This document shows, piece after piece, positions 1 to 11,080 of a DNA stretch of 64,000 nt. This DNA comes from Watersipora subatra. Lineage: Eukaryota; Bryozoa; Gymnolaemata; Cheilostomatida; Watersiporidae. The stretch spans positions 31,339,870-31,403,869 of the forward strand of contig NC_088712.1 of the NCBI RefSeq assembly GCF_963576615.1. The letters run 5' to 3'. Positions within the stretch are counted from its first letter, which is position 1; each line of letters starts with the position of its first letter. Both the position numbers and the translations under genes were made by a program. A model generated the notes under the pieces. The model worked only from the letters and a program-made list of their open reading frames with translations. It did not search any database and was not told the origin of the DNA.

Positions 1-261
1 TATATACTATATATATATATACAAAATATATACTGTATGTATGTTTTTATAATGGGTAAAAAGATTGTTTCCTTCACTCCAGTTAACCCATGTGAGTGGT
101 AATGTCTACTCAAGCTGGTGTCTCCTACCATAGACTTTGGCATTTGAGAACTCGCCTTAAGATCCTCGCCGTTCTCAATAAGATGGTTTTTTGCAACTCA
201 CTGATGTTAATCGTCAGTTGTAATAACCTTACGTACAATTATTCGAAGTTGCTAGTGAGCA

Positions 262-325
262 GTCAACAGGCGCAGTTGTTAGAGTGACGGTCTACCTAAA
301 GGTAGTGAGTCCAAATTCTGTATGA
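262..325 (+). repeat. tRNA-like SINE head
   Basis: An internal RNA polymerase III promoter pattern is visible. An A-box-like stretch GGCGCAGTTGTTAGAGTG near 269 is followed about 20 bases later by a B-box-like GTGAGTCCAAATTC. The spacing fits a tRNA-derived SINE head. The 3' body was not delimited and no target duplication was found, so this may be a chance or decayed match. Confidence 0.4.
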
Positions 326-330
326 AGAAA

Positions 331-1430
331 TATGGACGAATATGGTTCTTATTATAATAAAGATTAGCTGAATGCTCGGCGTTTTCTGGGTAATAAAAAA
401 GCCTTTGCAGAAAAAAATTGTTTTATCTAACATACAGTACATAATAACAGTTACCATTCTAACTTTCAAGCTTCACTTTATGAGAAAAGTGCTTTGTACA
501 ATTCAAATAAATTAGGAGAGAAAATAAATAAACTGTTGAGGTTTTCAAACCACTGTAACTTTTAAATTTCATATCATAAAAGGGTTTTGCGCAGGTGAAA
601 TACATTAAGAGAAAAAATAAAAGTAAAACATTTCTACAGGTGTTTAAATGTAAAATAATTAGTAAGTAGTGATTAAATAAAATCTGTTTTGCTATGATTA
701 CATTGAAAAATTATTTAGTATAAAGACTATATGATTTTAATTCGTTTCAGTGTTGGCATCATAAGGCGAAAATATTGTGGAGTGGTAGGCTACAGAAACC
801 CACAGCAATTATCTAATGCAAACACCTGGTAAAATCATAAAAAAGGTTTTATGTACATGTACATATTAAAAATTAGTAACAAAACAATATGTTAACCTTA
901 GTAACTATAGTCACCTACAATCACTTTAGTACATTTTGTGGTTACGATCTGCAAGAAGATGAAACATTACAATGTACTACGTGCAGAGTTCTTACCTTCA
1001 AGAGACGTGTAACACAAACGCTGAATCTAACTTATATAAATTTAGTTTACTAAAAACATACTTGAAGGAAGTTTTAGCATGCATTTTAATAAACCTTTAA
1101 AGTTTAAACCTAGAATTTTAACGCTTCTCTAGTTGCGAACTCGTTTTTACCATAACGGATGACGCTGAACTGAGATACAACCGCCAAATTTTAATTTCGA
1201 GATAAATGTTCTTTATATCATTTTGCGGAAAACAAATTAGCCCTAGTACGGTGAGGACGAAAAAGCGATGTGTTTCATAGAGTTGCTGGACTTCAAATTA
1301 ATTTAGCGTGTGAAATCGAGAACAAGATGTATCTCTATATGGTTAGGTATATATTCTATCCATCTATTTATATTTCTACATTATATTATTATTTTATTAT
1401 ATTTTATATTATATACGGTATATATTTCTC
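331..1430. other. AT-rich intergenic DNA, no gene seen
   Basis: I see no coding frame with codon-like composition, no splice-flanked exon and no clear element ends here. Bases 500-620 resemble, in inverted orientation, 5,230-5,330 beyond Helitron A (see findings). Confidence 0.5.
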
Positions 1431-1575
1431 AAAGTCCGTGTGTCCGTCCGTCGGAAATCCGGCTATAGATCTTGAAATCTTGATTTTCAGCTATTTGATG
1501 GATTCGCACTCACGACGACTCTCTCATCGACGAAGGTTTTATCCGTCTGCTCAACCACTGAGCTATTACACCATA
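1430..1575 (-). repeat. tRNA-derived SINE (minus strand)
   Basis: On the minus strand an A box TAGCTCAGTGGTTGAGC (around 1,553-1,569) and a B box GAGTGCGAATCC (around 1,500-1,511) lie at tRNA-like distance. They are followed by a GC-richer body and an AT-rich tail. This is the usual layout of a tRNA-derived SINE with an internal pol III promoter. It ends about 35 bases from the 3' end of Helitron copy A. The anticodon identity cannot be read reliably and the 3' end is approximate. Confidence 0.55.
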
Positions 1576-2164
1576 TAGTAGCAATCTGATGCGTTTTCAT
1601 ATAAAATACTAGCTGCATTACCCGTGTTCGAGAACAGATTTACGTAAAGCAATAGTTTTATTGAGAGTTGTCTTTCATACTGTAAAACAACCCCGAATTG
1701 CAATATACTAAAATTTTTGTGCTGATCTGACTGCATACGCATATGCAATCGTACATGTCAATAATGTTGGAGAGATCAATGGAAATATGCAATGTGTTTT
1801 ACAGTTAGTTTACAATGCATCAGTCTCGAATCACTCAAATCAGAATTGTCCTAATTTTGTACACAAAACTGATAATGAAATTGACATTGCTAGGCAAACT
1901 GAAGTTCTTCAAACTGGCAGTATTGAAAAGTTTTACATATTGTAACTTTACATATTTTAAGAAATTCTAGAAAATATTTTGCTATTGCACTGCTAAGCTA
2001 TCGCCAGCATTTATTGAATTGAGACTTCTACGTGCTTGAAACACTAATCCTGACTCACCAGTTCTTCGTCTATAGCCTGTGTTTTGACATGGTATATACA
2101 AACTGTGGAGGAGTAATGCGGTTGTGTTGATAAAATTTATTATCAATAAAATCTACTATATAAA

Positions 2165-2893
2165 CTACATATATGGCCTCTCGCCTTTCCAACGTAAGGC
2201 ATTACATCTGGAGCATTTTTGGACATTCATCCCATAGAAAAATTTGGCCCTATACTGTATTACAGGACTGTAGTAAAGTGAGAAGTTTTCTGTCCATACA
2301 CGGCGCCTGGTAGCAGCTGCTGTAGTTAGTGCATCTTGCTGTTGTCGCCGTTTCATCTGCTCTAAAAATTCAGCTCGCCGAGCAGCTGTTGTAGTTAGTG
2401 CATCATGTTCTTGTCGCCGCTGCATCCGCTCAGAGGTTTCTGCACATCTGGCCAATGTAGCGGCTGCCCTGAGCCGTTTGAGTCGCTGGTGGGTCGGCTC
2501 ATTGGTCTCTGCACTTCTAGCAGCTGCAGCATCTATTCTGGCCTGCCCTCGATGTAACTGTGTTTGTTCAGCGGTTTCTGCTCTTCTAGCAGCTGCTATT
2601 CTGTTTCGTTGTAGGCGTAGCTGTGTTTGCTCCACAGTTTCTGCACTTCTAGCAGATGCAGTAGCTATTCTGTTTCGTTGTAGGCGTAGCTGCGTTTGCT
2701 CTGTAGTTTCTGCGCTTCTAGCAGATGCAGTAGCTATTCTGTCTCGTTGTAGGCGTAGCTGTGTTTGATCTGCAGTTTCTGCTCGTCTAGCTGCTGCTTT
2801 GCGAATTCGGTCTCTTTCTCTACGGGAATCAATCTGTTCTTGTGTTTGGGCAGTAGGCTTTTTGGGAAGCCCAAATTGTACTGCTTCAAGCAT
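2165..2893 (-). CDS. Helitron protein N-terminal fragment, Arg/Ala/Glu repeats
   Basis: A 242-residue open frame. Residues about 20-190 are imperfect repeats of roughly 20-25 residues built on the theme RRAETxEQTQLRLQRxRIA, highly charged and probably helical. The C-terminal 40 residues contain KCSRCNALRWKGERPYM. This resembles the conserved C-x2-C-x-A-L-x-W-x-G-E segment that precedes the helicase-like part of animal Helitron proteins. The frame stops right after PYM, where the family usually continues with a Cys pair, so Rep/helicase is lost. The copy at 61,106-61,765 ends at the same residue, so the truncation predates the spread of this subfamily. Confidence 0.7.
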   Translation of the reverse strand: MLEAVQFGLPKKPTAQTQEQIDSRRERDRIRKAAARRAETADQTQLRLQRDRIATASARSAETTEQTQLRLQRNRIATASARSAETVEQTQLRLQRNRIAAARRAETAEQTQLHRGQARIDAAAARSAETNEPTHQRLKRLRAAATLARCAETSERMQRRQEHDALTTTAARRAEFLEQMKRRQQQDALTTAAATRRRVWTENFSLYYSPVIQYRAKFFYGMNVQKCSRCNALRWKGERPYM

Positions 2894-2984
2894 TTCTAAA
2901 AGTGAATAAGATGGTGTGCTTTTTTGTAATATACGCTGATCGCTTTCTTCTCACCATCGCCTATCGCAACGCTTGGAGTGCCCT

Positions 2985-3540
2985 GTGCAAGTTCTGTAGT
3001 AGCTGTAGTACTCATAGCTGGAAAAAAAAGTAAAAGCAAGTCAGCTGCGGAAGGTAATGAACATGTTTACTACCATAAACAGTGGCAAATCCAACGTTTT
3101 TAAGTAGTGCATGTGTGGCAATTCATAGACAATACAACATTGAATGAGAAGTGTTTACCTTTTTGAAGTAGAAATTTAGTAGGTAAAACGCAGTAGCAGT
3201 ACCCGCGCAAGTTTTGTAGTTCTGTGGTACTCGTAGCTGGAAAAAGGTAAACGTAACTCAGCTGCGGAAGGAAATGTACATGTTTACTATCATGAACAGT
3301 GGAAAATCCAACGTTTTTAAGTAGTCGATGTATGGCATTTCATAGACAATACAACATTGCATAAGACGTACTATTCTTTTCGCTGTAGAAGTTTAGTAGG
3401 TAAAATGCAGTAGCAGTACCCGTGCAAGTTCTGTAGTAGCTGTAGTACTCGTAGCTGGAAAATAAGTAAAAGTAACTCAGCTGCCGAAGGAAATGTACAT
3501 GTTTACTATTACAAACAGTGGAAAATCGAACGTTTTTAAC
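2985..3540. repeat. 217-220-bp tandem repeat inside Helitron A
   Basis: Two full units and one partial unit start at about 2,985, 3,205 and 3,422. Each begins with a G(T/C)GCAAGTT-like block and contains a CAGCTGCGGAAGG-like block and ACATGTTTACTA. Copy B has only one corresponding unit (about 60,895-61,015), so the amplification is specific to copy A or its lineage. Confidence 0.8.
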
Positions 3541-3855
3541 CCTTTCACTGAAGTAGACTTATGCGTTTTCTATGATTGACCGCCGTAGGCGCATATTTGC
3601 GACTTTCCCAGCAATTTCTAGTAACTGAAATTTATTATTCGTTGATAACATAACCAAAGATCTTTAGGGCTTTTTATAGTAGTGACAGTGTTGTCCGAAG
3701 ATTTCTCTATAAAATTGGTTGCATGTGGTTGCAGCCCATAAATCAATGTTATTGATGGTTCCTCTTCCTATGAATGTTGTGAGTCAACCTCCGCAACATT
3801 CTATTGTTCGGAATATATAGACTTCGTCTAATGTTCAGTTTCAGCTATCTACTAT

Positions 3856-3899
3856 CAATGATATACAGCCCCTCATATATGGGGGGCTGTATATCATTG
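3856..3899. mobile_element. 44-bp palindromic mini-element with 7-bp TSD
   Basis: A 17-bp arm CAATGATATACAGCCCC, a 10-bp loop, then the exact inverted arm. It is flanked on both sides by CTACTAT (3,849-3,855 and 3,900-3,906). Helitron copy B holds one copy of the reverse complement ATAGTAG at 59,826-59,832 with nothing inserted, so the empty site is known. The flanks define the insertion as exactly 44 bp plus a 7-bp duplication. It codes for nothing. The mobilising enzyme is unknown. Confidence 0.9.
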
Positions 3900-4449
3900 C
3901 TACTATATAGAGAACAGCGTTTTTCCAGTGGTTGCAAAAAACAAATGTTCACATGACCTTCCTGGTACATGTTGGCGGTAAATATTAATTAGATGTAACT
4001 TACTACTCATTAATTTATTTAATGACTAGTAAATTTTATTTAATTCACTACTAATATTTACTACTAATTTAATTTTACTACTTACTCATATTAATTAAGT
4101 TTGCTTCGTACGCTATTTATACTACTTATATGCGGGAGTTATCGATAACTCGATATATCGAGAAGACAACTCCAAAATATATGATATTATTAGCTTATCA
4201 GTATTTATCTTCCATCCTACGGTGAATAGTAGGTTATGTATAGAGGCGTGTACTAACCAGAGATTCCCGTTAATGTGCCCTAGCAATGAAAGAAAAAACC
4301 ACAGAATAGCCGCGCCCTTATATAAGCCTTATGTCTCGCAAACCATCAGAAAAAAAGTAGCGGCTAATAGTCCGAAAAGTACGGTACTCTATAAGGCAGA
4401 CAGACAGAAAAACAGATAGACAGACAACGATTGCCGTTTATGTAGTAGA

Positions 4450-5500
4450 TAACGCCGTGCGCGTGCTAATTATTTTAGCCTTGGGTTTTTTACCAAATAT
4501 TTTGAGATTTGTTTGCCTCGGAGCTCGAACATAAATTCGGTTCTCGTCAAAACTAGAGCATGCGCAATGCAATTAGAAAGCTCCGGAAACGCTCGAAAAC
4601 AAATAAAGCATTTTATGCTTCGTAAATTCTTTACAAAAAGGGCGAAACCATGTGGGAGAACGCCTCCTCTACCGAAGAAATTTGCTAGGGAGTTAACCCT
4701 TCCAGTCGAGTTACCCTAAATTATTTTGGAAAATGAGTCTCCTTTAAAGATGTAAAGTAAACAGGCCATTGCTGTTTATATTTTCTTTTTCCTACGATTT
4801 TTTATGTAACTATCTGTTGCATATTTTTTAGTATTGTATTTTAACCTTTAATGCTTTAGATGTTTTAAAAGCCAAACATACGAAATGTTTACTTTTGTTT
4901 TCTTTTTCCATCATCATAAATATAAAACATTTTATTAAAATTAAACACAATTTATATACACCCGTTTCCATTTATAGTATGCAGTTTTTACAGTACATAT
5001 TATGGTATAAAATGTTGAAAACATACTTTACCGAAGTATATCTCCGAATTTACTCAAGTTTTCCCTAATCTTGGAACGGATTAAAATTTACATAATTCCA
5101 TTTTAATGGAGAAAATTGTTTCGGATCTCGAAAACTCGGTTAGCAACGCTAGAACAGTTCCACTAGAATAGGGTGAACTGTATGTTGTTAAAAGATGAAA
5201 GTTACGAACTTTTAAATTTACAATGGTTTGAGAACCTTTTTCTCATGATACAAAGTTTAAAAGTCACGGTTGTTTGAAAAATTTTGAAAACCTTCACAGT
5301 TGTTTTTATTTTGTTAAATGTTATTCATTTTGTTAATTAGCGTATATTTTAATAGCGATATGGTATAGTAACAAGCGCTATTTTTTTTCCTCAACAGCCA
5401 AATGTTTTGTTAGTGAAATACGTGTTTCACAATTTTTTCTATCAGTGCTCACTTTGTGTATTAGCTTTCACATCCTTCCTTCTAAACCTAGCCAATTAGT
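4450..5500. other. Unannotated AT-rich stretch
   Basis: No exon, element end or RNA gene could be supported. Open frames here are short and lack recognisable domains. Confidence 0.4.
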
Positions 5501-5809
5501 AATTAGTAATTATTTTCACATTTTACAACAATCATTTGTAAGATTAATGTAAGATTTGTTATATATGTGTCTATGCATACTACAGGTTCCGAGGCTACTA
5601 TAGAGACTCGCCAATACCGAATCAGGACTAGGACATCATAGGACGTAAAAGGGCTAGATCGCTGTGCATGCATATATATGGGGATCGCAGACGAGAACGC
5701 ATTATTCAAATCTTTTTCCTACTGGTAAGTGACCAGTAGGAATATAACATGGCGTTGTAGGCAAACTTGGTTTGCGGGAACGGCGAATTCAGTGGAAAGT
5801 GATAGCGAT

Positions 5810-5990
5810 TGAAAGTGTTTAGTGCTCGAATTATCAAGTGGATGTTCAAGAGTGGTTTAAGAGAAGGTGATACAGTGTTTAGTACTCGAATTGTCACGTG
5901 GACATTTGAAAGTGGTGTAAGGAAAAGTAACAGTGTTTAATATTCGAATAGCCGTGTTGTCATTCGAAAGTGGTATAAAAACAAGTGTTC
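5810..5990 (+). repeat. About 60-bp imperfect tandem units, leader of Ty3/gypsy element 1
   Basis: Three diverged units share the elements GTGTTTA-TACTCGAATT, GTGGACATT and AAAGTGGTGTAAG. They sit just upstream of the gag-like frames at 6,102 and may be part of the untranslated leader. No 5' LTR matching the 3' LTR start at 8,533 could be recognised, although 5,690-5,740 weakly resembles the 3' part of that LTR. Confidence 0.4.
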
Positions 5991-6101
5991 AGTGATTGTG
6001 TTGCAGGAATTAGTTACCTATTCGTTTCAGGAAAAACGAGGCTAAGTGTTTGTACACTTTTGTGTGGTGATCGTGGTAGAGGCGCTTTGGTTATTTTAAC
6101 G

Positions 6102-6545
6102 ATGGCTAAATTCAGGTTCAAAGTTAATGACTTCCCTAAGTTATGGATCAGCCTTACTGATGTAGCCAATTTAAGTCTAGGCTATCAGAATTTAATTTAT
6201 GTGTAGAACTTACCACTCTGCAAATGGGTAAGGCTGAAGAAGGTCAGGTTAACTTTAGCGGTCGCATTAAACTTCTCGCGCTATTGAGTGCTATAGGTAA
6301 GGATGGCTGCGAGGCTTTACAGCCTGTAGGATTTAGTTTAGAGTCTCATGATTCTACTTATGAGCAGGCCATGGACCACCTAAATAGAATTTATGGTGGA
6401 AAGGAAACAGTATACGTTAGGGTCATGAAATTTGTTACTTGTTCTCAAACATGTGACGAAAATGAAAGGGAGTATATGTTAAGGGTTGAGAAACTCAGCA
6501 GGAATTTAAACTTTGGTGGTGATTATAACAGAAAATTGAGGAGCT
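6102..6545 (+). pseudogene. gag remnant of Ty3/gypsy element 1
   Basis: An ATG at 6,102 opens a short frame that shifts near 6,205 into a second frame (6,224 on). That second frame contains a capsid-like helical segment with the motif KLLALLSAIGKDG, followed by an MDHLNRIYGG-like segment. No zinc knuckle, protease or polymerase follows, because the sequence jumps directly to RNase H. The nucleocapsid, protease and reverse transcriptase are therefore missing through an internal deletion of roughly 2-3 kb (estimated from related elements). Confidence 0.65.
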
Positions 6546-6786
6546 CTTGGCTGTAGTGTATGGTTGTGAGAGGTTTCACACCTATGTCTATGGGCGTACC
6601 ATAAAAATTGAGACAGATCACAAGCCGTTGGTGTCTATTATAGCCAAGCCCACTGCCAAGGCCTCTCCTAGACTGCAAAGGCTGTTACTGAGACTGGAGA
6701 AGTATCCAGATAAGTTGGTGCGTCATGTGCCTGGCAAAGAGTTCTATTTAGCTGATACTCTCTCCAGGGCTTACCTACCTATATGA
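6546..6786 (+). pseudogene. RNase H C-terminal remnant, Ty3/gypsy element 1
   Basis: The frame reads ELLAVVYGCERFHTYVYGR and ETDHKPL, the well-known C-terminal half of Ty3/gypsy RNase H, then DTLSRAY, its typical end before integrase. The N-terminal half of the domain is lost at the deletion junction near 6,545. Confidence 0.85.
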
Positions 6787-6789
6787 GCG

Positions 6790-8157
6790 AAAGAAACGCA
6801 GGACATTGTTGATGACCAAGTAGTAATGTTCCATTATATGACAGCTGATGATGGTCTCAATGCTGAATTGACTAGCTCTTATGCCGATGACATAGAGATG
6901 AAAGGTTTAGACTTTCTGGTTTAATCTGGCTGGCCTAACACTGTCAAGTCCGTGCCTCTAGAATGTAAGTCTTACTGGGGTGTGAAGGGCTGTCTGCACA
7001 AAGAAGGTGATTTTCTTTACATTGGAAAACGCTTAGTTATTCCTAAGTCTTTGAGGGACCAGATGCTAGACATAGTTCATCAGTGCCATATGGGTCTTGA
7101 TAAGTGTCTTGGTAGAGCTAAGCAGTCTGTCTACTGGCCGGGGCTCAGAACAGATCTCGAGGAGGCTATACGGGCCTGCTCGGTGTGCAATAAGAGATTG
7201 CAGAGGAGACAGCAAAGAGAACCTCTTTTGCCACATAGTGTACCAAACCTTCCTTGGCAGAAGGTAGCTATGAACATTTTACACTTTCAAGGCAAAGACT
7301 TCTTAGTTGTAGTAGATTTTTTCTCACTATCCTAAGTTGAGATTGCTTACCATGAAGACTGCTAGTGATGTTATCCAGGCTTTAAAGTCGGTGTTTGCTA
7401 CTCGTGGAGTACCCATGGAGGTCATAGTGGATAACATGCCTTTCAATAGCAGTCAGATATGGTGCTTTGCTGATAGTTGGGGTTTTAAAATCACAACTTC
7501 AAGTCCCAACTATCCTCGCTCTAATGGAATGGCTGAACGGTATGTTCAGACTGTTAAGTCTTTTCTAAAAAAAGCTGATGAGTCCAAAAAGGATGTGTAT
7601 GCCTCACTGTTAGCTTATAGGGAGACTGCTCTTGCTGGTTGTGAGTACAGTCCAGCTGAGATGCTATTTGGTAAGCGTCTTAGGTCGAAGGCTCCTAAAC
7701 TGTCATCTACTCTGGCTCCTCAGGTGTGTAAACCTAACAGACAGTATCAGCAGAGAAAATATTATGACAAGGGACCAAATCCTTGCCATCTCTTAAGGCT
7801 GGAGACAATGTGTTGGTAAGAACTGACAAACAAAGCACTTGGGAACCAGCAGTAGTGCTAGGTCAAAATGCTGCTCCTAGGTCATATTTGGTTGATGATG
7901 GGCGTCAACAGCTAAGAAGGAATCGAGTGCATTCGAGAAAAACTTGTGGAACAATTGTTTCTTCTTCAGACATGCTTCCGATTCGGGCTGAGGATGATGT
8001 GGTCTGGGAAAGAGATATTCCTATGCCAGATATTGATGCTAGTGCTACAGTTGACACATCACCGCCTGCTGTTTCTTCATTCTCTAATAGAGGTAGTCAA
8101 CGTTCTACTCGTGGCAAGCGGCCACTGAGGTACAGGGACTATGACATGTCAGCTTAA
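6790..8157 (+). pseudogene. Integrase remnant, Ty3/gypsy element 1
   Basis: The H2C2 zinc finger is present (HQCHMG... and CSVCN). The catalytic core follows, with the first Asp replaced by Asn (KVAMNILHF, where the family has D). A frameshift or stop at 7,335 precedes the second Asp (IVDNMPF) and the Glu (NGMAERYVQT). The C-terminal region continues in a third frame from 7,783 and ends RYRDYDMSA. Three frames plus the active-site change make this inactive. A shadow frame at 7,946 is not a gene. Confidence 0.85.
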
Positions 8158-8520
8158 GCCTTTGAGTTGACAATTCTTGTACCATATATAGTTCAATCAT
8201 TATTCTCATCTCTCCTAGTTTACTCATTTGCCTTTGTATTTGTTTTTGTTTAGTGGGTTTTCTGCATAACATGTAGTTACTTAGTTTTAGTTACATTAGT
8301 TTCTTGTGGTCACATGATTGCTTAGTATCCAGTTGTCGATATGTGGCAATTTGCTGCTAAGGTATACTGGTTTCTGCAGATCAGAGCTTATCTCAGCTCG
8401 TGTTCCACGTATTAGTTCTTTCTGTCCTACATAGAATATTTTTTCTGTTTAGTTTATCCTAATTAGAGTAGGTTTGATATATGAAGTGTTCATTTAAAAC
8501 GTGGTAGTTTAAATATTTCT

Positions 8521-8652
8521 TAAAAAGGGGAGATGTCATATTATGGTCACATGATTTTATGTAGTTTCCGGTTTAAGTTGAAACCACGAGCAGACGACAA
8601 CTTGGTAGCTCACGTGAAAGCTCACATTTATCATTCTTTTCAGGTAAATACT
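8521..8652 (+). mobile_element. PPT and truncated 3' LTR of Ty3/gypsy element 1
   Basis: A purine run AAAAAGGGGAGA at 8,522-8,533 is followed by TGTCATATTATGGTCACATG, the expected polypurine tract and TG-start of a 3' LTR. The LTR breaks off near 8,652, where sequence belonging to the LTR of the opposite-strand element 2 begins. No matching 5' LTR was recognised. Confidence 0.55.
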
Positions 8653-8783
8653 TTAACAAAGCTGATAAAGCTAACACAATATTATACAAAGCTGATAAAG
8701 CTGACACATAATTTTATAATAAGAGCTACGTAATTAGTAGGGTTAGAAGGCACCGATGCCTAGAATATACATCGAATGTTACA
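8653..8783 (-). mobile_element. Truncated 3' LTR of Ty3/gypsy element 2
   Basis: On the minus strand a purine tract AGGGGAAGGA is followed by TGTAACATTCGATG. The 131 bp that follow match the 5' LTR at 12,327-12,606, including the AAGCTGATAAAGCT (plus-strand) repeats. The remaining half of the LTR is missing. Confidence 0.75.
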
Positions 8784-9905
8784 TCCTTCCCCTAGTCGCG
8801 ATATCGAATTGGTTTAACAAATGCACGTCCTGATCTAGTCACTGTCACAGGAGTGTCAGTTGCTGCGGCGGAGTCGGCGGGTGTCGAGCGAGCTAGCAGG
8901 TCACCACGCTTGTCATCCGAGGTGGTAGACATAGAAGATGGTGGCAAAACCACAGTATCAGCGACATGGTTGTCAGCAGGAGTCGGTACATGTAGCAAGT
9001 GGCGCCAGTTACGTCTCTATGTTTTATCATTCTGCTGCACAACATACGATCGGGGTTGGCTGTTCCAACGATAGTGGCAGTGGTGTCACAGAAGCCTTTG
9101 TCGGTCTGCTTACGCACAGTATCGCCTGGTGTGAGTGTCAGGAGTGTAACAGCAGAGTGATCAGCGTATGATTTCTGACGAGCACGCTCTTGTGACAGCT
9201 CATGTTGCACTGCCTCAAAGTCCATGATTGCGGGTCGTAGGAGTGTTTCGGCGGTCGGTATCGGTGTGCGAGTTTGGCGGGATATGTTTCTCTGAGCTGG
9301 CAAGCCCATATCCTTTCTCGGCGTGTTGCGTTGACTAAGTAGAGCCCTGTTAGTGTCTCTACCCTACTTGAATGTCTTCTCAAGCAGGCGTTTGGCTGTC
9401 TGAACAGATTTCTCTGCAAGTTCATTGCTGGATGCGTGGTAGGGGCTAAATCTTACGTGTTCGATATTCCACGCTCGCATGAACTTTCTGAACTCCTCTG
9501 AGCTGTACGGTTGACTACAATCTGATGTTAGAGTCACTTGTTTACCAAATTTTGCAAAATGGGCTTTCAGTTTCTTAATCACGGTCGCTGCAGAGGTGTC
9601 GCAAAGTGTGTCCATTTCATATCAGTCTGAGAATGAGTCTACAGTCACCAAATACGTAATCGATTTCCAGTAGAACATGTCAGTGGCTACGATGCTCCAC
9701 GGTTGCAACGGTACAGGATACGATAGTAACGGTTGTCTTGGTTTGTGACTTTTAAATGCCTGGCATATACTGCAGAAAGCTAGTGCTTTGTTGATGTCAC
9801 TACTCATGCCTGGCCAGAATACTATGTCGTTGGCACGTCGCTTGGTTGCTTCGACGCCAATATGTCCTCGATAGAGCTGCGGGATATAGTCGTCTTTAAA
9901 GGTTG
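8784..9905 (-). pseudogene. Integrase and C-terminal region, Ty3/gypsy element 2
   Basis: Minus-strand frames give a zinc-finger part (RGHIGVEATKRRAND, then CSICQ) and the core with the first Asp (SIVATDMFYW). After a stop near 9,620 come the second Asp in a diverged context (LTSDCSQPYSSEEF) and the Glu region (NELAEKSVQTAK). The C-terminal part is spread over two further frames ending near 8,792 with RYRD. At least three disruptions are visible. Confidence 0.85.
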
Positions 9906-10420
9906 CATTGCAAAAAAATTCACATTACAGCTATTTGGTATCAAAAGATTCACCATGTCTTACCCTGTTGTGTTGTAGGTGCCAAATATGTGGAAATGTA
10001 ATTACAAGCTCGTAAAAGCTCAAAAACGAAAAGCCGTCATAGATTGGAATCTGTTTATTTATCTGTAGTGTAGTCATTACAGTTTGGTTATTGTCTTGTC
10101 ATGTGATGTTCTCCCGTGAATTGAAAGGCCAATAAAAAGCTCAATATAAAACTTATCGTAGCACTAGTTTATGATAACCACTTCGGGTTTTACCGAAGAC
10201 CCCGTATCAAATATAGATGCTCGCTACTTTACAGTTTTGTTTCGGCTTGATCAATTCGTCAAGCCGTAATCTGATCATGTGACCCAATACTTCGCAAATA
10301 ATTTTTGCAGCACTTTTTCGATTATCACAAGTAACCAAAAGGCTCGTCATGATTATCAGATAATAATATGTACTCCTTCGAGCTAAGATTAAAAAGTTTA
10401 ACAATTTTTTACGGTAAGTT
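9906..10420. other. Non-retroelement filler between RT and integrase of element 2
   Basis: The YxDD part of reverse transcriptase and all of RNase H should lie here but are absent. About 500 bp of unrelated AT-rich sequence takes their place. This could be an inserted short element combined with a deletion. No inverted ends or target duplication were recognised. Confidence 0.5.
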
Positions 10421-11080
10421 GTAAGATATCAGTGTTAAAAGTGACAGCATTACAATGACGATAAAACAGACGCGTTCGAACAATAGAACAAATATCATTT
10501 GGCATGGATAGTCGGTCAGCAGCTGTTCCATAGCATCCTGATATACGTCTGAGAACAAGCAGAATCCCATGGGCATACGCAGATATCGGTATCTGCCAAA
10601 CGGTGTACCAAATGTGGTAAGGTATGACGAGCTCTCTTCTAGTGGTTTATGGTGAAGAGCTTCTTTCGCGTCGACTACAGTAAAGTGCTTAGCTCCAGGT
10701 ATGTTTGCTGCTACCTGTTCGATTGTCCTAAGTGAGAGATGAGGTCGTTTGATAGCCTTGTTCAGGTCACCCGAGTCGATGCAGATACGTACGTCGTTAC
10801 TGTCCTTCTTGGCGGTTACTACCAATGCGGATACTCAGTCGGTAGGTTTGGTTACCTTGGTGATAATACCGCGATCCTCTAGTCGGTTTAGAGCTGCTTC
10901 TACTTTGTCACGTAGAGGCACTGGTACAGAGCAGACAGGTCGAATGGCTGGTGCTACATTTGGATCTATCGTTATCTTTTAGTTACATGACAGTGTACCT
11001 AGTTTGTCATCAAACAATTCTGTACAGTTCTCTAGTAGCTTGGCTGGAGCCTGCGGCTTTTGCTCTACTTCAAATACTTC
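10409..11080 (-). pseudogene. Reverse transcriptase N-terminal part, Ty3/gypsy element 2
   Basis: Minus-strand frames contain VRICIDSGDLNKAIKRPH and TVVDAKEALHHKPL (the usual D of the first catalytic motif is present in VVDAK), then FGRYRYLRMPMGF. A stop near 10,840 separates the preceding segment. The frame ends before the YxDD catalytic motif, so polymerase activity is lost. Confidence 0.85.

Larger units (their letters stand above)
1609..4449 (-). mobile_element. Non-autonomous Helitron, copy A (2,841 bp)
   Basis: Read on the minus strand, the element starts with TCTACTACATAAACGGCAAT at 4,449 and ends with CTAG at 1,609-1,612. The flanking bases are A (5') and T (3'), the canonical Helitron insertion between A and T with no target duplication. 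The same start, body and end occur in opposite orientation at 59,252-62,321, which fixes both boundaries. It carries only an N-terminal Helitron protein fragment; Rep and helicase domains are absent, so it needs an autonomous partner. Relative to copy B it has extra 217-220-bp tandem units, a 44-bp palindromic insertion, and lacks about 750 bp. I could not see a strong 3' subterminal hairpin. Confidence 0.88.

Noticed and set aside
2478..2768. Plus-strand Ser/Cys/Ala-rich frame
   Set aside because: It is the antisense shadow of the Arg/Ala/Glu repeats of the Helitron protein fragment; the same applies to 61,090-61,525.
5500..5735. 5' LTR of Ty3/gypsy element 1
   Set aside because: Only weak similarity around 5,690-5,740 to the 3' LTR; no TG start, length match or primer site could be established.
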